16,457 nt of DNA. It comes from Hydrogenophaga sp. GTDB taxonomy: Bacteria; Pseudomonadota; Gammaproteobacteria; Burkholderiales; Burkholderiaceae_C. Shown piece by piece: positions 1 to 5,672 of the stretch; position 1 is the stretch's first letter; the number at the start of each line of letters is the position of its first letter. The notes under the pieces are model-generated. The model did not search any database. It saw only the letters and a program-made list of their open reading frames with translations, and had not been told where the DNA came from. The DNA lies in the NCBI GenBank assembly GCA_021154985.1, contig JAJNQE010000074.1, positions 1-16,457 of the forward strand. The letters run 5' to 3'. The position numbers and the translations under genes were made by a program.

Positions 1-378
1 GCGCCGGTGTTCGTGCAGCGGGGCGCCACCGTCGCGCTGCAGCGCGGCTCCGAGGTCACGCCCGCCCTCGTGGCCCACCTCAAAACCTGCCGCGACACGC
101 TGGTGCCGCTGTTGCGTGCCGTGCCGGGCGTGACGCTGGCCGAGCCGCTGGGCGGCATGTACGCGTTCTTCAAGCTCCAGGGCCACGACGACTGCCTGGA
201 CGTGGCCAAACGGCTGGTGCGGGAGGCCGGCATCGGTCTGGCGCCAGGCAGCGCCTTCAGCCCGGAAGCTGCTGGCTGGCTCCGCTGGTGCTTCGCCAGC
301 CGCGACACCCACCGGCTGGAAGAGGGTGTTGCCCGCCTGCGCCGCTGGGTCGCCGCCCAGCCGGCTGGCCACTCCTGA
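1..378 (+). CDS. PLP-dependent aminotransferase, C-terminal part (5' end outside window)
   Basis: The reading frame is open from base 1 and ends at TGA 376-378, leaving about 125 residues of the C-terminal small domain of a fold-type I (class I/II) aminotransferase. The family signs are the opening VFVQRGATVAL stretch, a GGMYAFF segment where relatives have G-x-F/Y-x-F, an APGSAF segment, and WLRWCFAS near the end. The arginine of that last segment is at the place of the conserved Arg that binds the substrate carboxylate. The PLP-binding lysine lies upstream of the window, so substrate specificity cannot be judged. An aspartate/aromatic or related aminotransferase is the best guess. The last codons run into the rpsO promoter region, with only 12 bases between the stop and the TATAAT box. 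Truncation is a window effect, not gene decay. Confidence 0.8.
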   Translation, partial: APVFVQRGATVALQRGSEVTPALVAHLKTCRDTLVPLLRAVPGVTLAEPLGGMYAFFKLQGHDDCLDVAKRLVREAGIGLAPGSAFSPEAAGWLRWCFASRDTHRLEEGVARLRRWVAAQPAGHS

Positions 379-396
379 TGCCTTCTGCCCTATAAT
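365..396 (+). promoter_or_regulatory. Probable sigma-70 promoter of rpsO
   Basis: A perfect TATAAT box lies at 391-396, 12 bases after the aminotransferase stop. No good -35 box is visible. CTGGCC at 365-370 matches TTGACA at only three positions and is 20 bases away, so the promoter relies on the strong -10 or on another activator. Transcription would start near 402-404, giving a leader of roughly 108 bases before the rpsO ATG. The -35 region overlaps the end of the upstream gene. Confidence 0.7.
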
Positions 397-403
397 CCCC
401 TGT

Positions 404-486
404 TGCCGTTCGAAAGGACGGTACACCCACGCCCGATGCGGCGGCCGGCTCTGGAGCAACTCCACCGATCGGCTTGCTGCGCCGGG
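404..486 (+). promoter_or_regulatory. Structured rpsO 5' leader, candidate S15 autoregulatory RNA
   Basis: Two hairpins can be drawn. The first pairs 406-411 with 416-421 (one U-G wobble) and is capped by a GAAA tetraloop at 412-415; two more pairs (404-405 with 422-423) extend it. The second is a 55-base imperfect hairpin with four stacked stems: 432-435 with 483-486, 438-442 with 476-480, 444-448 with 469-473, and 452-456 with 460-464 around a CAA loop. The Shine-Dalgarno AAGGAA (501-506) lies just downstream and looks unpaired. S15 represses its own mRNA in several bacteria by binding leader structures that imitate its 16S rRNA site. That this leader does so is an inference from position and fold. 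Confidence 0.5.
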
Positions 487-511
487 ACGCATGTAACCCC
501 AAGGAAATTCC

Positions 512-778
512 ATGATTGCCCAATCCATTAAAGCCGAGGTCGTCGCGGCCAACGCCCGCGCCGCCAACGACACCGGCAGCCCCGAAGAGCAGGTCGCCAT
601 CCTGACCGCACGCATCAACGAACTGACCCCCCACTTCAAGACGCACGCCAAAGACCACCACGGTCGTCGTGGCCTGCTGCGCATGGTGAGCCGCCGCCGC
701 AAGCTGCTGGACTACCTGAAGTCCAAGGACGCCCAGCGTTACGTTGCGCTGATTGCGAAGCTGGGTCTGCGCAAGTAA
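512..778 (+). CDS. rpsO: 30S ribosomal protein S15
   Basis: This 88-residue protein is the full length of S15, the primary-binding small-subunit protein that contacts the 16S rRNA three-way junction (helices 20/21/22) and forms an inter-subunit bridge. Family signatures are NDTGSPEEQVAILTARI (residues 19-35), HAKDHHGRRGLLRMVSRRRK (45-64) and RYVALIAKLGLRK at the C-terminus. His41 and Asp48, which in E. coli contact the G-U/G-C rRNA motif, are present; the nearby Ser51 of E. coli is Gly here. The start is fixed by AAGGAA at 501-506, 5 bases before the ATG. The gene has its own promoter and a terminator directly behind it, and pnp follows, as in the E. coli rpsO-pnp operon. Confidence 0.98.
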   Translation: MIAQSIKAEVVAANARAANDTGSPEEQVAILTARINELTPHFKTHAKDHHGRRGLLRMVSRRRKLLDYLKSKDAQRYVALIAKLGLRK

Positions 779-798
779 TTGAGCCCGGTTTGACGCAC

Positions 799-836
799 AA
801 AACGCCTGAGTTGGTTCGCTGGCTCGGGCGTTTTTT
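799..836 (+). terminator. Intrinsic terminator after rpsO
   Basis: The arms CGCCTGAG (803-810) and CTCGGGCG (823-830) pair over 8 bp with one U-G wobble and are followed by six T residues (831-836). Four A residues at 799-802 can lengthen the stem into the T run. It lies 20 bases past the rpsO stop. In E. coli a comparable terminator between rpsO and pnp is leaky and lets some transcripts continue into pnp. The same may hold here, because I cannot find a convincing separate pnp promoter. Confidence 0.85.
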
Positions 837-884
837 GCTTGTCGATCCGCTTTTTTGATTCCGGAGCACCGATTACAGAGCGAA

Positions 885-950
885 GCTGTGTCATTCCAGA
901 CGGGTTGAACGCCATTGGCGAACCGCCCAATCCATCTGGAATGGCATCGT
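885..950 (+). promoter_or_regulatory. Long hairpin in the pnp leader, candidate RNase III processing site
   Basis: Bases 892-900 (CATTCCAGA) and 935-943 (TCTGGAATG) form a perfect 9-bp inverted repeat. Pairing continues outward to 888/947 with two G-U pairs, giving 13 consecutive pairs, and after one mismatch two more at 886/949 and 885/950. The 34-base loop holds a smaller hairpin (910-913 with 917-920, plus GGTT 903-906 with AACC 921-924). In E. coli a long leader hairpin upstream of pnp is cut by RNase III, after which PNPase degrades the remnant and represses its own synthesis. The position here fits that scheme. A REP-like dispersed palindrome is an alternative. Confidence 0.5.
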
Positions 951-975
951 GTTCTGGGTTGTGTTTCCGGGTTTT

Positions 976-992
976 GTGCGGGCTTGCCGCAC
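976..992 (+). promoter_or_regulatory. Short hairpin in the pnp leader
   Basis: GTGCGG (976-981) and CCGCAC (987-992) form a perfect 6-bp stem with a five-base loop. It is the middle one of three hairpins between the rpsO terminator and pnp. There is no T run after it, so it is not an intrinsic terminator. Confidence 0.45.
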
Positions 993-999
993 GCTGTGA

Positions 1000-1019
1000 T
1001 TTCCGCCGGGTGGCGGAAA
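1000..1019 (+). promoter_or_regulatory. Perfect 8-bp hairpin just upstream of the pnp ribosome binding site
   Basis: TTTCCGCC (1000-1007) and GGCGGAAA (1012-1019) pair perfectly around a GGGT loop. The stem ends 7 bases before the Shine-Dalgarno AGGAGA (1027-1032), leaving the ribosome binding site single stranded. It is followed by A residues, not T, so it does not act as a terminator for + strand transcription. A role in pnp translation control or mRNA stability is an inference. Confidence 0.5.
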
Positions 1020-1038
1020 AAATGCCAGGAGATAAACC

Positions 1039-3165
1039 ATGACCATGTTCAACAAAGTCACCAAGACCTTCCAGTGGGGCCCGCACACGGTCACCATGGA
1101 AACTGGCGAAATCGCGCGCCAGGCCACCGGCGCCGTGCTGGTCAACATCGACGACACCGTGGTGCTCGCCACCGTGGTCGCCAAGACCGAAGCCAAGGCC
1201 GGCCAGGACTTTTTCCCCCTGACCGTGGACTACACCGAGAAGTCGTACGCCGCCGGCAAGATCCCCGGCAGCTTCTTCAAGCGCGAAGGTCGTCCCAGCG
1301 AACTGGAAACGCTGACCTGCCGCCTGATCGACCGCCCGATCCGCCCCCTGTTCCCCGAAGGCTTCTACAACGAAGTCCAGGTGATCGTGCATGTGGTGAG
1401 CCTGAACCCCGAAGTGCAGGCCGACATCGCCGCCATGATCGCCACCTCCGCAGCCCTGTCCGTCAGCGGCATCCCGTTCAACGGCCCGATCGGCGCCGCC
1501 CGCGTGGGTTATGTCAACGGTCAGTACGTGCTGAACCCCGGCCAGACGCAACTCAAAGACAGCCAGCTCGACCTCGTGGTCGCCGGCACGCAGTCCGCTG
1601 TGTTGATGGTGGAATCCGAAGCCGACCAGCTGTCCGAAGAAATCATGCTCGGCGCCGTGGTGTACGGCCACGAGCAGGGGAACATCGCCATTGCCGCCAT
1701 CAACGACCTGGTGCGCGATGCCGGCAAGCCGGCCTGGGACTGGCAGGCTCCTGCCAAGGATGAGCCGCTGATCGCCAAGATCGATGGCCTGGCCAAGGCC
1801 AAGCTCGAAGCCGCTTACCAGATCCGCAACAAACAAGCGCGCACCCAAGCTTGCCGCGCGGCCTACGCCGACGTGTTTGCTGCCCTGAAAGCCGAAGGCG
1901 TGGCCTTTGATAGCGTGGCCATCGAGGCCCTGCTGTTCGAGATCGAAGCCAAGATCGTTCGTGGCCAGATCCTGGCCGGCGAGCCGCGCATCGACGGCCG
2001 CGACACGCGCACCGTGCGCGCCATCGAAATCCGCAACGGCGTGCTGCCCCGCACCCACGGCTCGGCCCTGTTCACCCGTGGTGAAACCCAGGCGCTGGTC
2101 GTGGCCACGCTGGGCACCGACCGCGACGCGCAGCGCATCGACGCGCTGGCCGGCGATTTTGAAGACCGCTTCATGCTGCACTACAACAGGCCTCCCTTCG
2201 CCACCGGCGAAGCGGGCCGTTTCGGCACGCCCAAGCGCCGCGAAATCGGCCATGGCCGCCTGGCCAAGCGTGCGTTGATCGCCGCGCTGCCAAGCAAGGA
2301 AGACTTCCCCTACACCATGCGTGTCGTGTCCGAAATCACCGAGTCCAACGGCTCTTCGTCGATGGCTTCGGTCTGCGGCGGCTGCCTGGCGCTGATGGAC
2401 GCGGGCGTGCCGATGAAGGCCCACGTGGCCGGTATTGCCATGGGCCTGATCAAGGACGGCAACCGCTTCGCCGTGCTGACAGACATCCTGGGTGACGAAG
2501 ATCATCTGGGCGACATGGACTTCAAGGTCGCTGGCACCACCAACGGCATTTCTGCGCTGCAGATGGACATCAAGATCCAGGGCATCACCAAGGAAATCAT
2601 GCAGGTCGCACTGGCCCAGGCCAAGGAAGCGCGCATGCACATCCTGGGCAAGATGCAGGAAGCCATGGGCGAAGCCAAGACCGAGGTCTCCAACTTCGCG
2701 CCCAAGCTCTTCACCATGAAGATCAACCCCGAGAAGATCCGCGACGTGATCGGCAAGGGCGGCGCCGTGATCCGCGCACTGACCGAAGAGACCGGCACGC
2801 AGATCAACATCGACGAAGACGGCACCATCACCATCGCGTCCACCGACTCGGCCAAGGCCGACGAGGCCAAGCGCCGCATCGAGCAGATCACCGCCGAAGT
2901 GGAAGTGGGCAAGGTCTATGAAGGCCCGGTCACCAAGATCCTCGACTTCGGCGCGCTGATCAACCTGCTGCCTGGCAAGGACGGCTTGCTGCACATCAGC
3001 CAGATCGCGCACGAGCGCGTCGAGCGCGTCACCGACTACCTGACCGAAGGCCAGATCGTTCGCGTGAAGGTGCTCGAGACCGACGAAAAAGGCCGTGTCA
3101 AGCTGTCGATGAAGGCGCTCGCCGACCGCAATGCGGTTGAGCCGCAGCAGCAGCCCCAGTCGTGA
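1039..3165 (+). CDS. pnp: Polynucleotide phosphorylase (PNPase)
   Basis: The 708-residue protein (E. coli PNPase has 711) is the 3'-5' phosphorolytic exoribonuclease of the RNA degradosome, releasing nucleoside diphosphates using phosphate. Domains in order are a first RNase PH core (about 10-145, with FFKREGR at 79-85), an all-helical linker, a second RNase PH core (about 325-550), a KH domain with the IGKGG loop at 571-575, and an S1 domain (about 620-690) ending in KGRVKLSMKA. The catalytic loop DEDHLGD places Asp486 and Asp492 at the same numbers as the E. coli catalytic aspartates. The start at 1039 has AGGAGA 6 bases upstream; an internal ATG two codons later is less well placed. The C-terminal tail after S1 is short. 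The next gene overlaps the stop. Confidence 0.98.
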   Translation: MTMFNKVTKTFQWGPHTVTMETGEIARQATGAVLVNIDDTVVLATVVAKTEAKAGQDFFPLTVDYTEKSYAAGKIPGSFFKREGRPSELETLTCRLIDRPIRPLFPEGFYNEVQVIVHVVSLNPEVQADIAAMIATSAALSVSGIPFNGPIGAARVGYVNGQYVLNPGQTQLKDSQLDLVVAGTQSAVLMVESEADQLSEEIMLGAVVYGHEQGNIAIAAINDLVRDAGKPAWDWQAPAKDEPLIAKIDGLAKAKLEAAYQIRNKQARTQACRAAYADVFAALKAEGVAFDSVAIEALLFEIEAKIVRGQILAGEPRIDGRDTRTVRAIEIRNGVLPRTHGSALFTRGETQALVVATLGTDRDAQRIDALAGDFEDRFMLHYNRPPFATGEAGRFGTPKRREIGHGRLAKRALIAALPSKEDFPYTMRVVSEITESNGSSSMASVCGGCLALMDAGVPMKAHVAGIAMGLIKDGNRFAVLTDILGDEDHLGDMDFKVAGTTNGISALQMDIKIQGITKEIMQVALAQAKEARMHILGKMQEAMGEAKTEVSNFAPKLFTMKINPEKIRDVIGKGGAVIRALTEETGTQINIDEDGTITIASTDSAKADEAKRRIEQITAEVEVGKVYEGPVTKILDFGALINLLPGKDGLLHISQIAHERVERVTDYLTEGQIVRVKVLETDEKGRVKLSMKALADRNAVEPQQQPQS

Positions 3166-4166
3166 ATCCGGCGGTGATGCAGGCGGTCGAGATCAGCAGC
3201 TTCGGTGCACCCGAGGTGCTGCGCCTCGGTGAGCGCCCGGTGCCGGTCGCGGCAGCAGGTGAGGTGCTGATTCGCGTGAGCGCGTCGGGCGTGAACCGCC
3301 CAGACGTGCTGCAGCGAACCGGCAACTACCCGGTGCCGCCGGGCGCCTCCGACATTCCCGGCCTGGAAGTGGCGGGTGTGATCGCTTCCGGTGACGCGGC
3401 GGCCATGGCCGCTGCTGGCTTGAAGGTGGGCGACCGCGTGTGTGCACTGGTGGCCGGTGGCGGCTACGCCCAGTGGTGCGTGGCCCCTGTTGGTCAGTGC
3501 CTGCCGGTGCCCGAAGGCCTGGACGACATCGCGGCCGCTTCGCTGCCCGAGACCTTCTTCACCGTGTGGAGCAATGTGTTCGACCGTGCGCGTTTGCAAG
3601 CGGGTGAAACGCTGTTGATCCAGGGCGGCACCAGCGGCATCGGTGTGACTGCGATCCAGATGGCCAAGGCCCTGGGCGCTCGGGTGATCGCCACTGCCGG
3701 CAGCGATGACAAATGTGCGGCCTGCCTGGCGCTCGGTGCTGATCACGCCATCAACTACAAGACGCAGGATTTCGTTGCCGCCGTGGCCGACCTCACGGGC
3801 GGGCAGGGTGTCAACGTCATCCTCGACATGGTGGCCGGCGCTTACGTGGCGCGTGAAGTCGACTGCCTGGCCGAAGACGGCCGGCTCGTCATCATTGCGG
3901 TGCAAGGTGGCGTGAAGGCCGAATTCAACGCCGGCATGGTGCTGCGCAAGCGCCTCACCATCACCGGTTCGACCCTGCGTCCGCGTCCGGTGGCTTTCAA
4001 AGCCGCCATTGCGCATTCGCTGCGAGAGCGCGTCTGGCCGCTGCTGGCTCAAGGGCGCATCAAGCCCGTGATTCACCGGGTCTTTCCCGCTGGTGAGGCG
4101 GCAGCGGCGCACACGCTCATGGAATCCAATCAGCACATCGGCAAGCTCGTCCTGACCTGGGCGTGA
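3162..4166 (+). CDS. Zinc-independent NAD(P)H quinone oxidoreductase, PIG3-like
   Basis: This medium-chain dehydrogenase/reductase of 334 residues belongs to the zinc-lacking quinone oxidoreductase group related to human PIG3 (TP53I3). These enzymes reduce quinones or other electrophiles with NADPH in the cytosol; the real substrate is unknown. An N-terminal GroES-like domain carries SGVNRPDVLQRTGNYPVPPG (about 42-61) and PGLEVAGV. The Rossmann domain has GGTSGIG at 155-161, then AIQMAKALGARVIATAGS. No catalytic zinc cysteine/histidine set is evident. The GTG at 3162 overlaps the pnp stop in GTGA, suggesting translational coupling, but no Shine-Dalgarno is seen. The in-frame ATG at 3177 would begin the protein at MQAVEI, which is where many relatives start, so the true start may be 15 bases later. 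Confidence 0.9.
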   Translation: MNPAVMQAVEISSFGAPEVLRLGERPVPVAAAGEVLIRVSASGVNRPDVLQRTGNYPVPPGASDIPGLEVAGVIASGDAAAMAAAGLKVGDRVCALVAGGGYAQWCVAPVGQCLPVPEGLDDIAAASLPETFFTVWSNVFDRARLQAGETLLIQGGTSGIGVTAIQMAKALGARVIATAGSDDKCAACLALGADHAINYKTQDFVAAVADLTGGQGVNVILDMVAGAYVAREVDCLAEDGRLVIIAVQGGVKAEFNAGMVLRKRLTITGSTLRPRPVAFKAAIAHSLRERVWPLLAQGRIKPVIHRVFPAGEAAAAHTLMESNQHIGKLVLTWA

Positions 4167-4179
4167 CGGCACCTCAGAC

Positions 4180-4926
4180 ATGAAACCACTGATCGCAGGC
4201 AACTGGAAAATGAACGGCTCGCTGGCCGCCAACGCCGCCCTGGTGAAGGCCATGCTCGACGGTTTGGATGGCAAGACGCCAGCGGCCGACATGGCCCTGT
4301 GCGTGCCGGCGCCCTACCTGGCGCAACTGCAGTCGCAGCTGACGGGCAGCGCGATTGCCTGGGGTGCTCAAGATGTGTCCAGCCACGAGCAGGGCGCCTA
4401 CACCGGCGAGGTGTCGGCGACCATGCTCAAGGACTTCGCCTGCCGCTATGCGATCGTTGGCCATTCGGAGCGACGCCAGTACCACGGCGAGACCGACTTG
4501 CTGGTGGCCGAGAAGGCCAGGCTGGCACTGGCCCACGGCATCACCCCTATCGTTTGTGTGGGTGAAACCCTGGCCGAGCGTGAGGCGGGTCAGACCGAAG
4601 TTGTGGTGAAGCGCCAACTGGCAGCGGTCATCCATGCCGTGGCGCATTGCACCAGCGAAATCGTGGTGGCTTACGAGCCTGTCTGGGCCATCGGCACCGG
4701 CAAGACCGCATCGCCCGATCAGGCCCAGCAGGTGCACGCTGTGTTGCGCGCCCAACTGGCCGCAGCGACCCAGCACCCCGAGCGTGTGCACATCCTGTAC
4801 GGCGGGAGCATGAACGCAGCGAACGCCGCCAGCCTGCTGGCCCAGCCCGATATCGACGGTGGACTCATTGGCGGCGCGTCGCTCAAGGCCGCCGACTTCC
4901 TTCAAATCGTGGCCTCGGCCCATTGA
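4180..4926 (+). CDS. tpiA: Triosephosphate isomerase
   Basis: This cytosolic TIM-barrel enzyme of 248 residues interconverts dihydroxyacetone phosphate and glyceraldehyde 3-phosphate in glycolysis and gluconeogenesis. All catalytic residues are present: Asn8 and Lys10 in AGNWKMNGS, His95 in IVGHSERR, and Glu166 in AYEPVWAIGTGK, whose following residues form the flexible loop 6. The phosphate-binding segments YGGSM and GLIGGASLK are near the C-terminus. Length is normal for the family. It starts 13 bases after the quinone oxidoreductase stop. No clear Shine-Dalgarno precedes the ATG, so translation may depend on coupling to the upstream gene. Confidence 0.98.
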   Translation: MKPLIAGNWKMNGSLAANAALVKAMLDGLDGKTPAADMALCVPAPYLAQLQSQLTGSAIAWGAQDVSSHEQGAYTGEVSATMLKDFACRYAIVGHSERRQYHGETDLLVAEKARLALAHGITPIVCVGETLAEREAGQTEVVVKRQLAAVIHAVAHCTSEIVVAYEPVWAIGTGKTASPDQAQQVHAVLRAQLAAATQHPERVHILYGGSMNAANAASLLAQPDIDGGLIGGASLKAADFLQIVASAH

Positions 4927-4933
4927 CCTTTTC

Positions 4934-4949
4934 GCGCTTTTTCAAGCGC
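4934..4949 (+). other. Small hairpin between tpiA and secG
   Basis: GCGCTT (4934-4939) and AAGCGC (4944-4949) form a perfect 6-bp stem with a TTTC loop in the 51-base gap between tpiA and secG. No T run follows, so intrinsic termination is unlikely. It could stabilise or process the mRNA. Confidence 0.35.
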
Positions 4950-4977
4950 ATCGACAACTGTGATCCCGGAGTAAAAA

Positions 4978-5385
4978 ATGAACGTTGTGTTGACCATCCT
5001 GCTGGCCGTGCAGATCCTCTCAGCCCTGACCATGATCGGCCTGATCCTCATGCAGCACGGCAAGGGTGCCGACGCCGGTGCGGCCTTTGGCGGCGGCGGT
5101 GCCGGCTCGGCCAGTTTGTTCGGTGCCTCGGGTGGGGCGAACTTCATGTCGCGCTCCACCGCGGTGCTGGCTGCGGTGTTCCTGAGCTGCACCTTGGGTC
5201 TGGCCTATTTTGGCAACCTGCGCACTGTGGCGCCCAGCTCCGGCAGCGTGCTTGAAGGCGTGGTGACCCCCGCCCAGCCCGCGGACGCCTCGCAGCAGAT
5301 TCCGGGTGCCGTCCCCGCGACCGGCGCCGCGCCCGCCGCAGCCACGCCGGCGCCCACGGGCCCGGCGCAAATCCCGGCGAAATGA
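4978..5385 (+). CDS. secG: Protein-export membrane protein SecG
   Basis: SecG is the small accessory subunit of the SecYEG translocon in the inner membrane and helps SecA-driven preprotein movement. The 135-residue protein has two membrane segments (about 3-22 and 53-75) joined by the glycine-rich loop typical of SecG, with LMQHGKGADAGAAFGGGGAG at about 24-43 and the SLFGASGGANFMSRST stretch after it. E. coli SecG has 110 residues; the extra length here is a low-complexity Ala/Pro-rich tail from about residue 86, which probably carries no fold. GGAG at 4968-4971 sets the ATG at 4978. Its place between tpiA and a tRNA-Leu is a common arrangement in proteobacteria. Confidence 0.95.
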   Translation: MNVVLTILLAVQILSALTMIGLILMQHGKGADAGAAFGGGGAGSASLFGASGGANFMSRSTAVLAAVFLSCTLGLAYFGNLRTVAPSSGSVLEGVVTPAQPADASQQIPGAVPATGAAPAAATPAPTGPAQIPAK

Positions 5386-5422
5386 GCTTGGGGGCATCCG
5401 GCTTCCACCGGCGTGCCCAAGC
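5386..5422 (+). terminator. Imperfect hairpin after secG, possible weak terminator
   Basis: The hairpin starts immediately after the secG stop. GCTTGG plus GCA on the left pair with TGC plus CCAAGC on the right across a two-G bulge, and an inner CCGG/CCGG stem (5398-5401 with 5408-5411) closes the loop. The sequence after it (ATCTTCCATTGG) has only a poor T tract, so termination may be inefficient or Rho-dependent. It is the best candidate for the end of the secG transcript. Confidence 0.4.
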
Positions 5423-5451
5423 ATCTTCCATTGGTGTTGAAAAAGGCCCGC

Positions 5452-5469
5452 TCCCTCTCAAAAGAGGGG
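5452..5469 (+). other. Short hairpin upstream of tRNA-Leu
   Basis: CCCTCT (5453-5458) and AGAGGG (5463-5468) pair perfectly around CAAA, with one further T-G pair outside. No T run follows. It lies just upstream of a candidate promoter, so as DNA it could be an operator-like palindrome and as RNA a processing or termination structure. Confidence 0.3.
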
Positions 5470-5480
5470 TGGTTTCAGGG

Positions 5481-5486
5481 TAAACT
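5481..5486 (+). promoter_or_regulatory. Candidate -10 box for the tRNA-Leu / nuo transcript
   Basis: TAAACT at 5481-5486 matches four of six TATAAT positions and lies about 55 bases before the tRNA. The matching -35 position (about 5458-5463) reads TCAAAA, which is poor. A good TTGAAA at 5437-5442 is too far away to pair with this -10 box. Some promoter is expected here because stable RNA genes usually have one, but this assignment is weak. Confidence 0.3.
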
Positions 5487-5540
5487 CCAATGCTTGTCAG
5501 CAAGGCTCGCACAGACCTCGTGAGCCAGCAACGCAGACCA

Positions 5541-5625
5541 GCCGACGTGGTGAAATTGGTAGACACGCTATCTTGAGGGGGTAGTGGCGAAAGCTGTGCG
5601 AGTTCGAGTCTCGCCGTCGGCACCA
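5541..5625 (+). tRNA. tRNA-Leu (anticodon GAG)
   Basis: An 85-base cloverleaf with encoded CCA folds completely. The acceptor arm pairs 5541-5547 with 5615-5621, and the discriminator A at 5622 and CCA at 5623-5625 follow. The anticodon stem pairs five bases around a loop carrying GAG at 5575-5577, which reads CUC and CUU leucine codons. The T arm is GCGAG/CTCGC around TTCGAGT. The long variable arm (GGC, GAAA loop, GCT) is the class II form of leucine tRNAs. The D-arm sequence GTGGTGAAATTGGTAGACAC closely resembles E. coli tRNA-Leu. It sits 47 bases before nuoA on the same strand and may share its transcript. Confidence 0.97.
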
Positions 5626-5636
5626 ATCTTTGGACA

Positions 5637-5655
5637 ACACGGCCCCACGCCGTGT
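5637..5655 (+). promoter_or_regulatory. Perfect hairpin between tRNA-Leu and nuoA
   Basis: ACACGGC (5637-5643) and GCCGTGT (5649-5655) form a 7-bp perfect stem with a CCCAC loop. It begins 12 bases after the tRNA CCA end and finishes 17 bases before the nuoA ATG. No T run follows. After tRNA 3' processing it would sit near the new 5' end of the nuo mRNA, where a stem can protect against decay; it could also attenuate. It buries the in-frame GTG at 5652, an argument for the nuoA start at 5673. Confidence 0.45.
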
Positions 5656-5672
5656 CAGTGGAATCGACCAAG

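Noticed and set aside
905..934. TTGAAC at 905-910 as a -35 box for pnp.
   Set aside because: The bases 16-18 positions downstream (around CAATCC) do not resemble a -10 box.
1000..1020. The 8-bp hairpin before pnp as a transcription terminator.
   Set aside because: It is followed by A residues on the + strand, and on the - strand the T run would precede the hairpin. Neither direction gives a terminator.
739..3012. A 757-codon antisense open frame opposite pnp.
   Set aside because: Same cause: codon bias of a highly expressed gene. It has no known domain, and its 5' and 3' ends cut across the rpsO terminator and pnp.
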